A stretch of 64,000 nt of DNA. Origin: Solirubrobacter pauli (lineage in GTDB: Bacteria > Actinomycetota > Thermoleophilia > Solirubrobacterales > Solirubrobacteraceae). A program made the position numbers and the translations under genes. Location of the stretch: positions 2,418,001 through 2,482,000 of the forward strand of contig NZ_RBIL01000002.1 of assembly GCF_003633755.1 (NCBI RefSeq), in the 5' to 3' direction. Position 1 is the first letter of the stretch, and each line of letters opens with the position of its first letter. Below the pieces are notes generated by a model that was not told the origin of the DNA, ran no database searches, and saw only the letters and a list, made by a program, of their open reading frames with translations. This document shows, piece by piece, positions 1 to 6,776 of the stretch.

Positions 1-46
1 CCCTCGACCGGCAGAATGCGCGTTATCGCGCCGGGTCGCACACACC

Positions 47-69
47 CTCGAACCTTTCGTGGGTTCGAG
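47..69. terminator. hairpin, possible terminator of an upstream gene
   Basis: A perfect 8-bp stem (CTCGAACC with GGTTCGAG) closes a 7-base loop. There is no T-run, as is usual in GC-rich actinobacteria. It may end transcription of a gene left of the window. The right arm looks like a tRNA T-loop, but no acceptor or anticodon arm can be built. Confidence 0.35.
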
Positions 70-83
70 TCCTGATCGGCCTG

Positions 84-109
84 AAGTAGCGCTTCTCGAC
101 GAACTCGCA
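84..109 (-). repeat. cassette-boundary hairpin repeat, copy A1
   Basis: First of about 28 copies. On the strand where the core reads GTCGA, the consensus is a left arm AGTAGCG, a loop close to AAACCGTCGAGAAG, and a right arm CGCTACTT or CGCCACTT. The arms are inverted repeats, often extended outward by bases that pair but differ between copies. The 25-base core of this copy is identical to that of copy B4 near 19.8 kb, on the opposite strand. It lies 34 bases before the DUF4304 gene. Confidence 0.75.
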
Positions 110-142
110 CCTCGGCACAGAGCGCGCTGACAGGATCTCGGC

Positions 143-811
143 GTGTCCTCGATCGATGCGTTGGACGGGCTCGCACGCGAACATCTGCACCCGTTGCTTC
201 GTGAGCGCGGGTTCAGACGTCAGGGGACCACCTGGTGGTACGGAAGCGCCCAAGAGGGGTGGGTTCTGATCGTGCTTTCGCGCTGGAAGTACAACGAACC
301 GGCGCGGGCACAGTTCTCGGTCGACACTGTCGTGTGGCCGGTCGGGACCTGGGAGACCGAGATGGCGTTCACGGCGACCAGCGCGCAGCGGCCACGCCCT
401 GATGCGCGGTTGAACGCCCCCTTGTTCGCGGGTCCGCGCGAGTTGATGTCGGCGCGCTATGGCGACTGCGACTGGCCGTGGTCGATACAGACACAGCCCG
501 TGACGGGACTCGTCGACGACATTCACTGGTTCTGCGTTGAGCACGCGATCCCGTCGGCGCTCGAGCACCTGAGCGTCGATATCGCGTTGCGCGCGCTGAC
601 CGATCCCGGCTCGAGATGGACCAAGCTTGCGCCGATGTGGTCGCTGATCTACGCGTGCGGCATGCTCGCTCGCGCGGCCCCCGACCATGACCGCTTCTCA
701 GACACGGTGATCGCACTTCGCGACGCCTGGCTTGCCGACCCCCGGCCCGATTTCCTGCAACCCACGCTTCAGCGGTGGTGCCAACTCGCTGAAGTCCCTT
801 TCGAACCGTGA
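143..811 (+). CDS. DUF4304-family protein, probable immunity protein
   Basis: A 222-residue soluble protein from a GTG start. The N-terminus (residues 1-60) has the DUF4304 pattern: a helix ending in L-R-x-x-G-F-R, then T-W-W, then a strand with W-K-Y-N. DUF4304 proteins are common among immunity proteins of polymorphic toxin systems, but their exact role is unknown. No signal peptide or membrane segment is seen and no toxin gene is next to it. A copy of the hairpin repeat lies on each side (84-109 and 819-838), so it forms a one-gene unit. The immunity role is an inference from family and context. Confidence 0.75.
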   Translation: MSSIDALDGLAREHLHPLLRERGFRRQGTTWWYGSAQEGWVLIVLSRWKYNEPARAQFSVDTVVWPVGTWETEMAFTATSAQRPRPDARLNAPLFAGPRELMSARYGDCDWPWSIQTQPVTGLVDDIHWFCVEHAIPSALEHLSVDIALRALTDPGSRWTKLAPMWSLIYACGMLARAAPDHDRFSDTVIALRDAWLADPRPDFLQPTLQRWCQLAEVPFEP

Positions 812-818
812 CCCGAAC

Positions 819-838
819 GAGCGTCTTGACGAACTCGT
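819..838 (-). repeat. cassette-boundary hairpin repeat, copy A2 (degenerate)
   Basis: Begins 8 bases after the DUF4304 stop codon. The opposite strand reads ACGAGTTCGTC then AAGACGCTC, matching the loop and right arm with one changed base and one short gap. Confidence 0.5.
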
Positions 839-931
839 CCTGTTCCGGTCGTCGACGTTGCTTGGCTCCGCCACGGTTGGAGCGTTCCCGGACATCAACC
901 GCCCATCGTCGGGCCGCCGGGATGGTCTCGT

Positions 932-1246
932 CTACTTCGGAACTTCGTACAAGTCCCCACCGTGAGCCCTGACACCATCCGCGAGCAACGAGAGCAACTG
1001 TGCGGTGCGGGTGTCCGGCGCGCCGGCCCGGCTGTCGAGGGCGATGCGCCACGGAAGGTCGGCCAGATCCGGATGATCGGCGGCCATCTGACCGTCCAGC
1101 ACGAACGCGAGATAGGTGTTGACCTTGGCCTGCAAGGTCAACAGCTGGTCGTCGGTTCCTGTCCATCGGTCCTGCTGGACGATGTGCAGGACCGCGTGCC
1201 CATTCGGACTCACGGAGAGAAAATCGATGTAGTCGGTGTCGAGCAC
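932..1246 (-). CDS. DUF6572-like small protein
   Basis: A 104-residue protein from a GTG start. It has the DUF6572 layout: I-D-F near residue 9, a central L-L-T-L-Q-x-K-x-N-x-Y-L-A-F segment (about 36-49), a glutamine-rich turn, and a C-terminal alpha/beta section. Related short proteins are found in immunity-gene clusters of Gram-positive bacteria, but no biochemical role is known. It is flanked by repeats at 819-838 and 1312-1343. The upstream gene runs the opposite way, so it has its own promoter or depends on read-through. Confidence 0.7.
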   Translation of the reverse strand: MLDTDYIDFLSVSPNGHAVLHIVQQDRWTGTDDQLLTLQAKVNTYLAFVLDGQMAADHPDLADLPWRIALDSRAGAPDTRTAQLLSLLADGVRAHGGDLYEVPK

Positions 1247-1311
1247 CAGGCTGAATCATCGCTTCTCGTTCTGCACCCTGCGCCGATGCCGGACGGGCGT
1301 GATCCCACAGG

Positions 1312-1343
1312 CTGCCGAGAGCAGCGCTTTCGACGGTTGCGTC
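1312..1343 (-). repeat. cassette-boundary hairpin repeat, copy A3, beside the recombinase
   Basis: The opposite strand reads GCAACCGTCGAAAGCGCTGCT, close to consensus but one base shorter in the loop. It ends about 50 bases before the recombinase start codon, which makes it the closest copy to the only recombinase in the window. Confidence 0.65.
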
Positions 1344-1393
1344 GGTTCTGACGCGGTGGTACGCCTCGCGGCGTCGAGCCGTGAGGAGGCGCC

Positions 1394-2107
1394 ATGTCTG
1401 TGTCAACGTCGTCGAAATTGCCGAGCGGCGGTCGATCGCCGGCCGCAGCGCGAGGCTACCGAGCCGGTCGCTCGTCGCGCACCAGGGGACGGCGATACCC
1501 GCCCGATCCACCGCGGGTCGAGGAGATCATCGCGGTGATGCGTTGCTGCGGCGACGGGCTCTACGGGTTACGTGCCCGCGGTTTGATCGCTGTGCTCTGG
1601 CGCTCTGGTCTTCGGGTGCAGGAGGCGCTCGATCTGACCGAGCTCGACTTGGACCGGCGCCGTGGCTCGCTGTTGGTGCGGCGAGGCAAGGGCGGCCGAC
1701 GTCGTGAAGTTGGGATGGACGATTGGGGCTTTGCGCAGCTCGAGCCGTGGCTGCGAGCGCGCGAGCAGATGCCGGTCGGACCGTTGTTCTGCGTGGTCAA
1801 CGGCCGCTCCTGTGGTCGCCCCTGGCGTGCCTCGGCTGCGCGAGTAACGCTACACCGGCAAGCCGCCCGGGCTGGCGTGTGGCGACGATTCGTACCGCAT
1901 CAGCTTCGTCACGCTCACGCGCTTGAGCTGCTTCGCGAGGGTGTGCCGCTGAACGTCATCCAGCGCCAACTCGGTCACCGCAACCGCGGCGTGACGTCTA
2001 TCTACTTGCAGGGGATCGATCTCGACGAGATCATCGAGACGGTCCACGCATGCCGTCCGCCGATGATCTCGGCAAGCGCGGGCCTTCTGCTTCCGCCCCC
2101 TCGCTGA
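1394..2107 (+). CDS. tyrosine recombinase, catalytic domain only
   Basis: A 237-residue site-specific recombinase with an ATG start behind a GAGGAGG ribosome site. The catalytic set is complete: Arg74 (S-G-L-R), Lys99 (G-K-G-G-R), His169-x-x-Arg172 (H-Q-L-R), His195 (L-G-H-R) and the nucleophile Tyr204 (S-I-Y). The first 35 residues are basic and low in complexity. There is no room for the usual N-terminal core-binding domain, so it resembles short recombinases such as the FimB type more than phage or integron integrases. It lies inside the hairpin-repeat block, 50 bases from copy A3, and faces away from most neighbours. It is the natural candidate to act on the repeats, but nothing in the sequence proves that. 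Confidence 0.9.
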   Translation: MSVSTSSKLPSGGRSPAAARGYRAGRSSRTRGRRYPPDPPRVEEIIAVMRCCGDGLYGLRARGLIAVLWRSGLRVQEALDLTELDLDRRRGSLLVRRGKGGRRREVGMDDWGFAQLEPWLRAREQMPVGPLFCVVNGRSCGRPWRASAARVTLHRQAARAGVWRRFVPHQLRHAHALELLREGVPLNVIQRQLGHRNRGVTSIYLQGIDLDEIIETVHACRPPMISASAGLLLPPPR

Positions 2108-2165
2108 CGTTCCGCGGCCGCCCGGCGGATGTGTTCTTCGACGAGCGGCATCGCGCGCCTGAATC

Positions 2166-2723
2166 TCAGTCGTAGGAGCCGCCGGCCCGTGCCGGACTCC
2201 TTGAGAACGTCACGCCGGGACACGAGAGCGGCGAGATCAAGCTGGTCGGCGATGGCCCGTCGATCAGCCCTAGCAGCAGCTCGGTCGCCGTCATGTCGAA
2301 ACGATCGAAGATCTGCTCGGTATCGCGCATCACGACGGTGGGCCACTCGTCGGGCTCACCTTCCGTCAGCCACCACAAGCTCTCAATCTCGGCGGCGCCC
2401 CATTGCAGCAGCCCGGGCTGGTCTGGCCAGAACGCGTGAGGCAGCCAGTCATTGCGCAGATCCTCATAGATGGTCTCGAGCAGTTCGGCGGTCTCGCGTG
2501 TGAGGGTGACGATGTCGAAGACCGGGTGCGGGTTGGCAGGCGAGAGGATGTGGACCTCGGCAAAATTCTTCCGAAACGCTCCCAGGCCGTAGGTGTTCAG
2601 GAGCGCCCGGTAGTCAGTCGGCAGTGGCTGCAGGTGGCCTCGGCACTCGACGACAGGTGCCGTGGAAGGTCTCGGCGACGAGGGCGGCGCAACGAGTTGT
2701 GTGATCCGATTGAGTGGCGACAC
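2166..2723 (-). CDS. SMI1/KNR4 (SUKH)-like protein, probable immunity protein
   Basis: A 185-residue protein from a GTG start. The middle and end fit the SUKH fold: L-P-x-D-Y-R-x-L-L-N-x-Y-G near residues 34-46, then S-L-W-W-L-T-E-G-E-P-D-E-W-P near 115-128, and T-E-L-L-L-G-L near 148-154. SUKH proteins are the commonest immunity superfamily for secreted nuclease toxins. The last 30 residues are proline- and serine-rich and do not look like the family, so the tail may have been replaced when a neighbouring unit was joined. It is convergent with the recombinase, and copy A4 lies 73 bases upstream of its start. Confidence 0.7.
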   Translation of the reverse strand: MSPLNRITQLVAPPSSPRPSTAPVVECRGHLQPLPTDYRALLNTYGLGAFRKNFAEVHILSPANPHPVFDIVTLTRETAELLETIYEDLRNDWLPHAFWPDQPGLLQWGAAEIESLWWLTEGEPDEWPTVVMRDTEQIFDRFDMTATELLLGLIDGPSPTSLISPLSCPGVTFSRSPARAGGSYD

Positions 2724-2795
2724 GAGGGCGTCAACCTACCTTCCGGCTCGGTCACGCGTCTGTCGAGCGCGGAAGCTCCCGTCGCGCGGCGGGAA

Positions 2796-2820
2796 TGGTG
2801 CTTTTCGACGATTCCACTCC
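2796..2820 (-). repeat. cassette-boundary hairpin repeat, copy A4
   Basis: The opposite strand reads GGAATCGTCGAAAAGCACCA. It lies between the SUKH-like gene and the next minus-strand gene. Confidence 0.65.
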
Positions 2821-2945
2821 TTCGGCCGACCGGGAGATCGCTCTCGCTTCGCACGAGAAGCGACGCCACGCAACGCCAGGACCTGCGCTGCGTCCGCCTT
2901 CAGCTGAAGCAAGCGTGCTCGAGATCGCGCGCTCGCCGGCGTGGG

Positions 2946-3398
2946 CTACACGCCCTCCTGGCCGAGCTCCTCGGCTTCGGGTGGGCACCATGCCCTGTGA
3001 CCGACGTGATCGGCCCGTTGGTAGGTGAATGAGACCTTGCCATGTCGGTAGTCGGTCCACACGACGCCGAAGTCTCTTTCCGGGTTGGACAGCCGCCACC
3101 CCTGCAGGACTCGAGGACGCCCACAGACCATCGGGACGGTGTCTCTCGCGCCTTTCAGCTGCCGGAGCACGCGTTCAGCCTCAGCGCAGCTGATGTGGCG
3201 GCGAAACTCGATGCGCCGGTCCCGATCAAACCCGCAATTGTTGTACTGCGCGCGAGCGGTCTCAGGCCACGGCAGATCGTGGATCGCGAACACCCCCGCA
3301 CTACACGCAAGGCCGATCACAACGCGGTTTCTCCCCGCCACGAGGGGTGACCCGATCAGCAACCGCGCGCCCGCTCGGCGGGTCCGACGACAACGCAC
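2946..3398 (-). CDS. hypothetical exported protein
   Basis: A 150-residue reading frame of unknown function. A basic N-terminus is followed by a weak hydrophobic stretch (about 26-42) ending in A-R-A, which could be a signal peptide. The mature part has two cysteines (N-C-G-F and V-C-G-R) and a third in I-S-C-A-E-A, which suggests a small disulfide-bonded exported domain. The start is uncertain: the assigned GTG gives an unusually arginine-rich lead, and a later start is possible. Hairpin repeats lie on both sides (2796-2820 and 3473-3500). Confidence 0.55.
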   Translation of the reverse strand: MRCRRTRRAGARLLIGSPLVAGRNRVVIGLACSAGVFAIHDLPWPETARAQYNNCGFDRDRRIEFRRHISCAEAERVLRQLKGARDTVPMVCGRPRVLQGWRLSNPERDFGVVWTDYRHGKVSFTYQRADHVGHRAWCPPEAEELGQEGV

Positions 3399-3472
3399 GT
3401 GACCATCGTCTCAGCGCGGCGACCGGCGCGCAGAGACCAAAGGTGGATCTGCACGTCCACCAGCCGAAGCAA

Positions 3473-3500
3473 GATAGTGCTTGTCGACGGACTCGCTACT
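3473..3500 (-). repeat. cassette-boundary hairpin repeat, copy A5
   Basis: The opposite strand reads AGTAGCGAGTCCGTCGACAAG then CACTATC. Left arm, loop and right arm are all present. Confidence 0.7.
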
Positions 3501-3554
3501 CGTCACCGTGCGTGGTTGACGCGCGTCGAAGCGACGCCATCCGCGCGTGGTCGT

Positions 3555-3968
3555 TTACGAATCGTCCACCACGCCAATGACGACAAGCGTGATCGCCGAC
3601 GCGTTCTCCTTCGTCCTTGACGCCTCCTGAGCTGGGTACCGAACCGCCAGCCATGGCGGACCATCGTCGTGGCTCTTTACCTCGTCGCTGGGGCCGCGGC
3701 GATCGCACTGCTCGTGTGGCTGGTCGCGTCTACCTGGTAGCTGGACCCTCCAGCCGTCCGAGCTGGCGGGAGGCACGGACAGCTCCAAAGTGGTTGTTGT
3801 CGACGAAGGCGCTAGTTCGCGCAAGGCAAACGGCGCTACGTCAGCAGCGCATGCACTCCCAATCAGGCCCGCGACACCGGACAACGCGAGCCAACCTTCG
3901 TCGACCTGACCGGACATGACGATGCCGACCACGCCGATCAGCCAAGCAACGAAGAACAGGCGCAGCAC
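3555..3968 (-). CDS. small membrane protein, probably truncated at a hairpin repeat
   Basis: A 137-residue frame from a GTG start. Residues 1-20 and about 27-45 are membrane segments. After about residue 50 the frame runs straight through repeat copy A6, so residues 51-61 are repeat sequence, and the rest is threonine-, arginine- and serine-rich with no clear fold. The likely reading is that a membrane-protein gene was cut when a new unit joined at the repeat and the remaining frame is accidental. An 18-bp inverted repeat (3977-3994) lies just before its start. Function unknown. Confidence 0.4.
   Translation of the reverse strand: MLRLFFVAWLIGVVGIVMSGQVDEGWLALSGVAGLIGSACAADVAPFALRELAPSSTTTTLELSVPPASSDGWRVQLPGRRDQPHEQCDRRGPSDEVKSHDDGPPWLAVRYPAQEASRTKENASAITLVVIGVVDDS
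3669..3743 (+). CDS. possible 24-residue membrane peptide
   Basis: A short frame on the other strand, from GTG, encodes an almost wholly hydrophobic helix (A-L-Y-L-V-A-G-A-A-A-I-A-L-L-V-W) ending in T-W. It lies between repeats A5 and A6, where no other complete gene is evident. No ribosome site is visible and the length is below what can be trusted. Confidence 0.2.
3787..3818 (-). repeat. cassette-boundary hairpin repeat, copy A6 (inside a reading frame)
   Basis: The opposite strand reads ACTAGCGCCTTCGTCGACAA then CAACCACTTT. Unlike the other copies it falls inside the open frame of the membrane-protein gene at 3555-3968. Confidence 0.65.
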
Positions 3969-3976
3969 GTAGGTTC

Positions 3977-3994
3977 GATACCCGGCGCGGTATC
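3977..3994. promoter_or_regulatory. inverted repeat before the small membrane gene
   Basis: GATACC and GGTATC are separated by six bases, 9 bases upstream of the start at 3968. It could be an operator or a promoter hairpin. The 13-mer GATACCCGGCGCG recurs at 30211-30223. Confidence 0.3.
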
Positions 3995-4031
3995 AGCTGA
4001 CGCCGCGCGAGCTTGACCGATCCTCGTGCGA

Positions 4032-4058
4032 CAGCGCTTTCGACGAACTCGCGCCTAC
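4032..4058 (-). repeat. cassette-boundary hairpin repeat, copy A7
   Basis: The opposite strand reads GCGCGAGTTCGTCGAAAGCG followed by CTG. It overlaps the last codon and stop of the gene at 4055-4288 by four bases. Confidence 0.65.
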
Positions 4059-4288
4059 GGAAACACGCGCCAGCGGGGAGAGCACCAGCCGACGACGAAG
4101 TCGAGGATCTCGAGCAGGCGATCCTCTTGCTCTTCTGAGGCTCCGTCGCGAAGACCCTCGAATACCGCGATGAGCTCTTCCCGCGTCGCACCGCTCTCAG
4201 CGGCGTCGCGAGCGAGTTGCCACAGTGGCACTAGCGAATCCTCGTCCGGCTGGGCGAGAAGCTCCCGAGCTCGTGCGGCGACGTTCAC
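4055..4288 (-). CDS. small hypothetical protein, immunity-like
   Basis: A 77-residue, acidic, all-helical protein of unknown function. The pattern A-R-E-L-L-A-Q-P-D-E-D-S, then G-A-T-R-E-E-L-I-A-V-F-E, then L-x-I-L-D-F-V-V-G-W-C-S-P recalls small actinobacterial proteins often found alone beside immunity genes. It has no membrane segment or signal. Its stop codon runs directly into repeat A7, and repeat A8 lies 57 bases upstream of its start, making a compact unit of about 290 bp. Confidence 0.6.
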   Translation of the reverse strand: MNVAARARELLAQPDEDSLVPLWQLARDAAESGATREELIAVFEGLRDGASEEQEDRLLEILDFVVGWCSPRWRVFP

Positions 4289-4345
4289 GACGGCAGCCTA
4301 GTCCGCGCTTTGGCCCGGTCCGGCGCAAGCGACGTCCGCGAACGC

Positions 4346-4372
4346 TAGTGGCCCTCTTCGACGGTTTCGCTC
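4346..4372 (-). repeat. cassette-boundary hairpin repeat, copy A8
   Basis: The opposite strand reads GAGCGAAACCGTCGAAGAG then GGCCACTA. Confidence 0.65.
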
Positions 4373-4512
4373 TTTCGGCGGGGAGCAGGACCGCCGCATC
4401 GGAAGCAGCGGTGGCGTCCAACCGTTATCGCCGCGTGCGCTGTGCCGGCCATGATGCAACGACTGCGGCCGATGGCTGCATCGATCAGGCCGGTCGCTAC
4501 CGGACGACGGCG

Positions 4513-4541
4513 AATAGCCCGTTTCGACGAACTCGATAGTT
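4513..4541 (-). repeat. cassette-boundary hairpin repeat, copy A9, last of block A
   Basis: The opposite strand reads CTATCGAGTTCGTCGAAACG then GGCTATT; the arms CTATCG and GGCTATT pair imperfectly. Rightward of this copy the DNA becomes ordinary GC-rich backbone. Confidence 0.6.
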
Positions 4542-4594
4542 CCTTCGGTCCTGTGCGGGCTGTCGATCTCGTTACGTCGTGATCTTGGGCGGCG

Positions 4595-5551
4595 TCAGCG
4601 AAGCGCCTCAAGCTCATCGAGGAGGCGATTGGCGCGCTCAACTACTCCGGGAACGAGATCGTGGCGTCGCAGGCGAATGGGCCACTCGAGCTGCAGGAGA
4701 ATCTGTGTCGCTGCGAGCATCGCCGCCCCATCCCATCCGACCGCGTCGAGGATCTTGGCGGACAATCGCATCCGGACACCGTCCAACGCATGGTGGAAGG
4801 TGTGCCATTGCAGCGTCGTGAGATCGGTCGCCCGCGTGCCGCTTCCTGCGTTCGCGATATCCACCAGCGCGACCACCGATCCGTCGCGGACCAGGACATT
4901 GCTGGGGTTGAGGTCCGCATGGACCATGTCTGGTGCTGCTTTCGGTGGTGAGGCGTTGGCACACATCAGCCGCGCGCGCTCGACCAGAGCCGACACTCGC
5001 GCGGAATACCTCGAGAGTCCGGCGACACTCGACTCCTGACCGGAAACGACCCGCCAGGCGAACAGCCAATGGTCGTAGGGTTCGGAGCCCTGGCCAGCCT
5101 GCAGTTCGACGATCTCCACCAGCTGCTCGACAAGGGACGAGGTCAACGTCCCGGCGGGAGTGCCGTCGACGTAGTCCGTCAGATGCCACACGTGCGTAGC
5201 TGTAGCCCCGACTCCGAGCCAGGCCGGGGTGGGATAGCCGCGCCCGCGCATGTGCTCGACCACTCTCTGGGCGCGCAACACGTCATGGATGTGGTCGGGG
5301 TGTGCCCGGGGCTCGACCTTCAGCACTGCCGTTGCCCGCGCGCCCAGCTGGACCCGCGTCGCACCGGCGAGGATGCCTCCGGCTAGGCGATCGAGAACCG
5401 CGACTGGTGCCCCGCTGACGCGGGCGACGTCGTCGAGGACGGCGGCCGGCAGCTCGTGGGGACGGGCGCCCTCACCCATCGGACCGACGCGCCAGTCGCC
5501 GTCCGGCCAGTGGTTCCGCTGCGGCGCAGTCGCCAGGTTCCACTGACGCAT
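4595..5551 (-). CDS. APH-family phosphotransferase
   Basis: A 318-residue kinase-like protein of the aminoglycoside/choline phosphotransferase (APH) superfamily. The catalytic loop is clear: V-H-A-D-L-N-P-S-N-V-L near residues 212-222, with the base Asp and the metal Asn, followed by V-D-I-A-N-A in place of the usual D-W/D-F-G metal Asp motif. An L-K-V-E segment near 78 supplies the ATP-binding lysine. Such proteins phosphorylate small alcohols, amino sugars or antibiotics, and the substrate cannot be read from sequence. It is transcribed alone, immediately right of repeat A9. It could be the last cargo of block A or the first backbone gene. Confidence 0.8.
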   Translation of the reverse strand: MRQWNLATAPQRNHWPDGDWRVGPMGEGARPHELPAAVLDDVARVSGAPVAVLDRLAGGILAGATRVQLGARATAVLKVEPRAHPDHIHDVLRAQRVVEHMRGRGYPTPAWLGVGATATHVWHLTDYVDGTPAGTLTSSLVEQLVEIVELQAGQGSEPYDHWLFAWRVVSGQESSVAGLSRYSARVSALVERARLMCANASPPKAAPDMVHADLNPSNVLVRDGSVVALVDIANAGSGTRATDLTTLQWHTFHHALDGVRMRLSAKILDAVGWDGAAMLAATQILLQLEWPIRLRRHDLVPGVVERANRLLDELEALR

Positions 5552-5695
5552 CGTGCCAGCTCATGGCGCAAGCCGGTAGTCGGACCAGCGGCCGCTAACG
5601 GTCAGACGAGGCGTTCGTCACGCACTGAGCAACCTCATGGAGGGCGTGGGCGGTCAGTCCGCTGCGCGCGCCTGAGCGGACGCGCCGCGTGCCGT

Positions 5696-6298
5696 TCAGG
5701 CCGGGGTGCCGAGGAGCGACATGAGGCGGCGGCAGGTGCGCTGCTCGCTCTGGGGGGCGCAGATCTGCGGCCGGAACAGCGCGATCTGCTTGATGCCCTC
5801 CATGGCCGCGATCATCAGGTCGACTGCGCGGTCGACGTCCTCGCACAGCAGCTCGCCGTTGCCGACGGCCTGGTGGGTGAGGCCGAGGAAGAACCGGTCG
5901 ACCTCGTCCTGGAAGTTCGCCCAGCTCGCCCGGAGATCCGAGTCGTAGACGGAGAGGGCGATGACCTCGGTGGAGAAGATGCGGTTGGCGTCGTTGAGCA
6001 GGCAGCTGCGGACCGAGTACGCGATCGCCGCCTCGAGCTTGTCCACCATGGTCACGGCCGGACCGGTGGCCGCGGCCATCTCCTCGCGCCAGCGCGTGTA
6101 GTAGAGGTCGGCGGCCGCGAGGATCACGTCCTTCTTGGACGAGTAGTGCCAGTACAGGCTGCCCTTGGTCACGCCCGCCGCGGCGGCGATCTGATCGAGG
6201 TTGACCCCGTCGATGCCGCGGCTGCAGAACAACGCGAACGCGGCTTGCGCGAGCTCGTCCGCCTTCTGGGGAGACGGCGCCTGTGTTCTGGTGGCCAT
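5696..6298 (-). CDS. TetR-family regulator
   Basis: A 200-residue repressor with the TetR helix-turn-helix at about residues 30-55 (I-A-A-A-A-G-V-T-K-G-S-L-Y-W-H-Y, then K-K-D-V-I-L). The helical C-terminus, with R-x-x-W-A-N-F near 128, is the ligand and dimer domain. It starts with ATG and is divergent from the ROK gene. A CATAC-N5-GTATC palindrome 23 bases before its start is a likely autoregulatory site, and a matching site lies before the ROK gene. The ligand is unknown. Confidence 0.88.
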   Translation of the reverse strand: MATRTQAPSPQKADELAQAAFALFCSRGIDGVNLDQIAAAAGVTKGSLYWHYSSKKDVILAAADLYYTRWREEMAAATGPAVTMVDKLEAAIAYSVRSCLLNDANRIFSTEVIALSVYDSDLRASWANFQDEVDRFFLGLTHQAVGNGELLCEDVDRAVDLMIAAMEGIKQIALFRPQICAPQSEQRTCRRLMSLLGTPA

Positions 6299-6320
6299 GC
6301 GCGAAAGGATAGTCCACTTG

Positions 6321-6335
6321 CATACCAGCGGTATC
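6321..6335. promoter_or_regulatory. TetR operator candidate 1
   Basis: CATAC, five bases, GTATC, within which ATACC/GGTAT is a perfect 5-bp inverted repeat around AGC. It lies 23 bases upstream of the TetR start. Confidence 0.55.
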
Positions 6336-6658
6336 GCCCCGATCGGGGGGTTCGCGGTGCAACTCGGTCCTTGACGTTCCGTGGGTATGGCCGCAGCGCC
6401 CCCGACCCGGTCTGGACCGGAAGTGGACAGCGCCAGCCCCGCGATGCCGGAACGTACTGTCGGTGTGCGCGCCCTGGGTCGATCGAGACGACAGCGGCCC
6501 GAGGAATCGTCCGAGACACCCGGTCAGCGGCCGGCGATCACCGCCTGGAGCCGAAAAGGCTGCGAGAACGGGGTTATCGGTCCCTCGGAGCGCTGTGCCG
6601 GCGGTATGGCCCACGCGCCGAGATCGGGCCCGGCTTGGGGCGGCTGTGGCGCGAGCAA

Positions 6659-6673
6659 CATACCGGTAGTATG
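6659..6673. promoter_or_regulatory. TetR operator candidate 2
   Basis: CATAC, five bases, GTATG: a perfect 5-bp inverted repeat with the same half-sites and spacing as candidate 1. It lies 103 bases upstream of the ROK start. Confidence 0.5.
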
Positions 6674-6776
6674 GTTCCCCGAGCACGTGAAGCCTGGCCA
6701 GCTCGACCGTCGCGCCGTACCGGCGGACGGACGCGCGGCCTCCGCACCCAGCTACCTCCTCGGTGGAGCCCGCCCG

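Larger units (their letters stand above)
4289..4594. other. 306-bp gene-free stretch holding two repeats
   Basis: I see no convincing gene here. It contains repeat copies A8 and A9, about 140 bp apart, with sequence between them that codes for nothing recognisable. It may be an empty or decayed unit. Confidence 0.5.
6299..6776. promoter_or_regulatory. 478-bp divergent control region between TetR and ROK genes
   Basis: No credible gene is seen, although open frames cross it. It holds two related palindromes (listed separately), one near each end. The length suggests promoters for both directions and possibly a long leader for the ROK gene. Confidence 0.5.

Noticed and set aside
47-75. tRNA gene suggested by GGTTCGAGTCC
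   Set aside because: The T-arm-like bases are one side of a simple 8-bp hairpin; no acceptor, D or anticodon arm can be formed.
1-4600. prophage or ICE around the recombinase
   Set aside because: No structural, replication, relaxase or conjugation genes, and no att-like direct repeats next to a tRNA.
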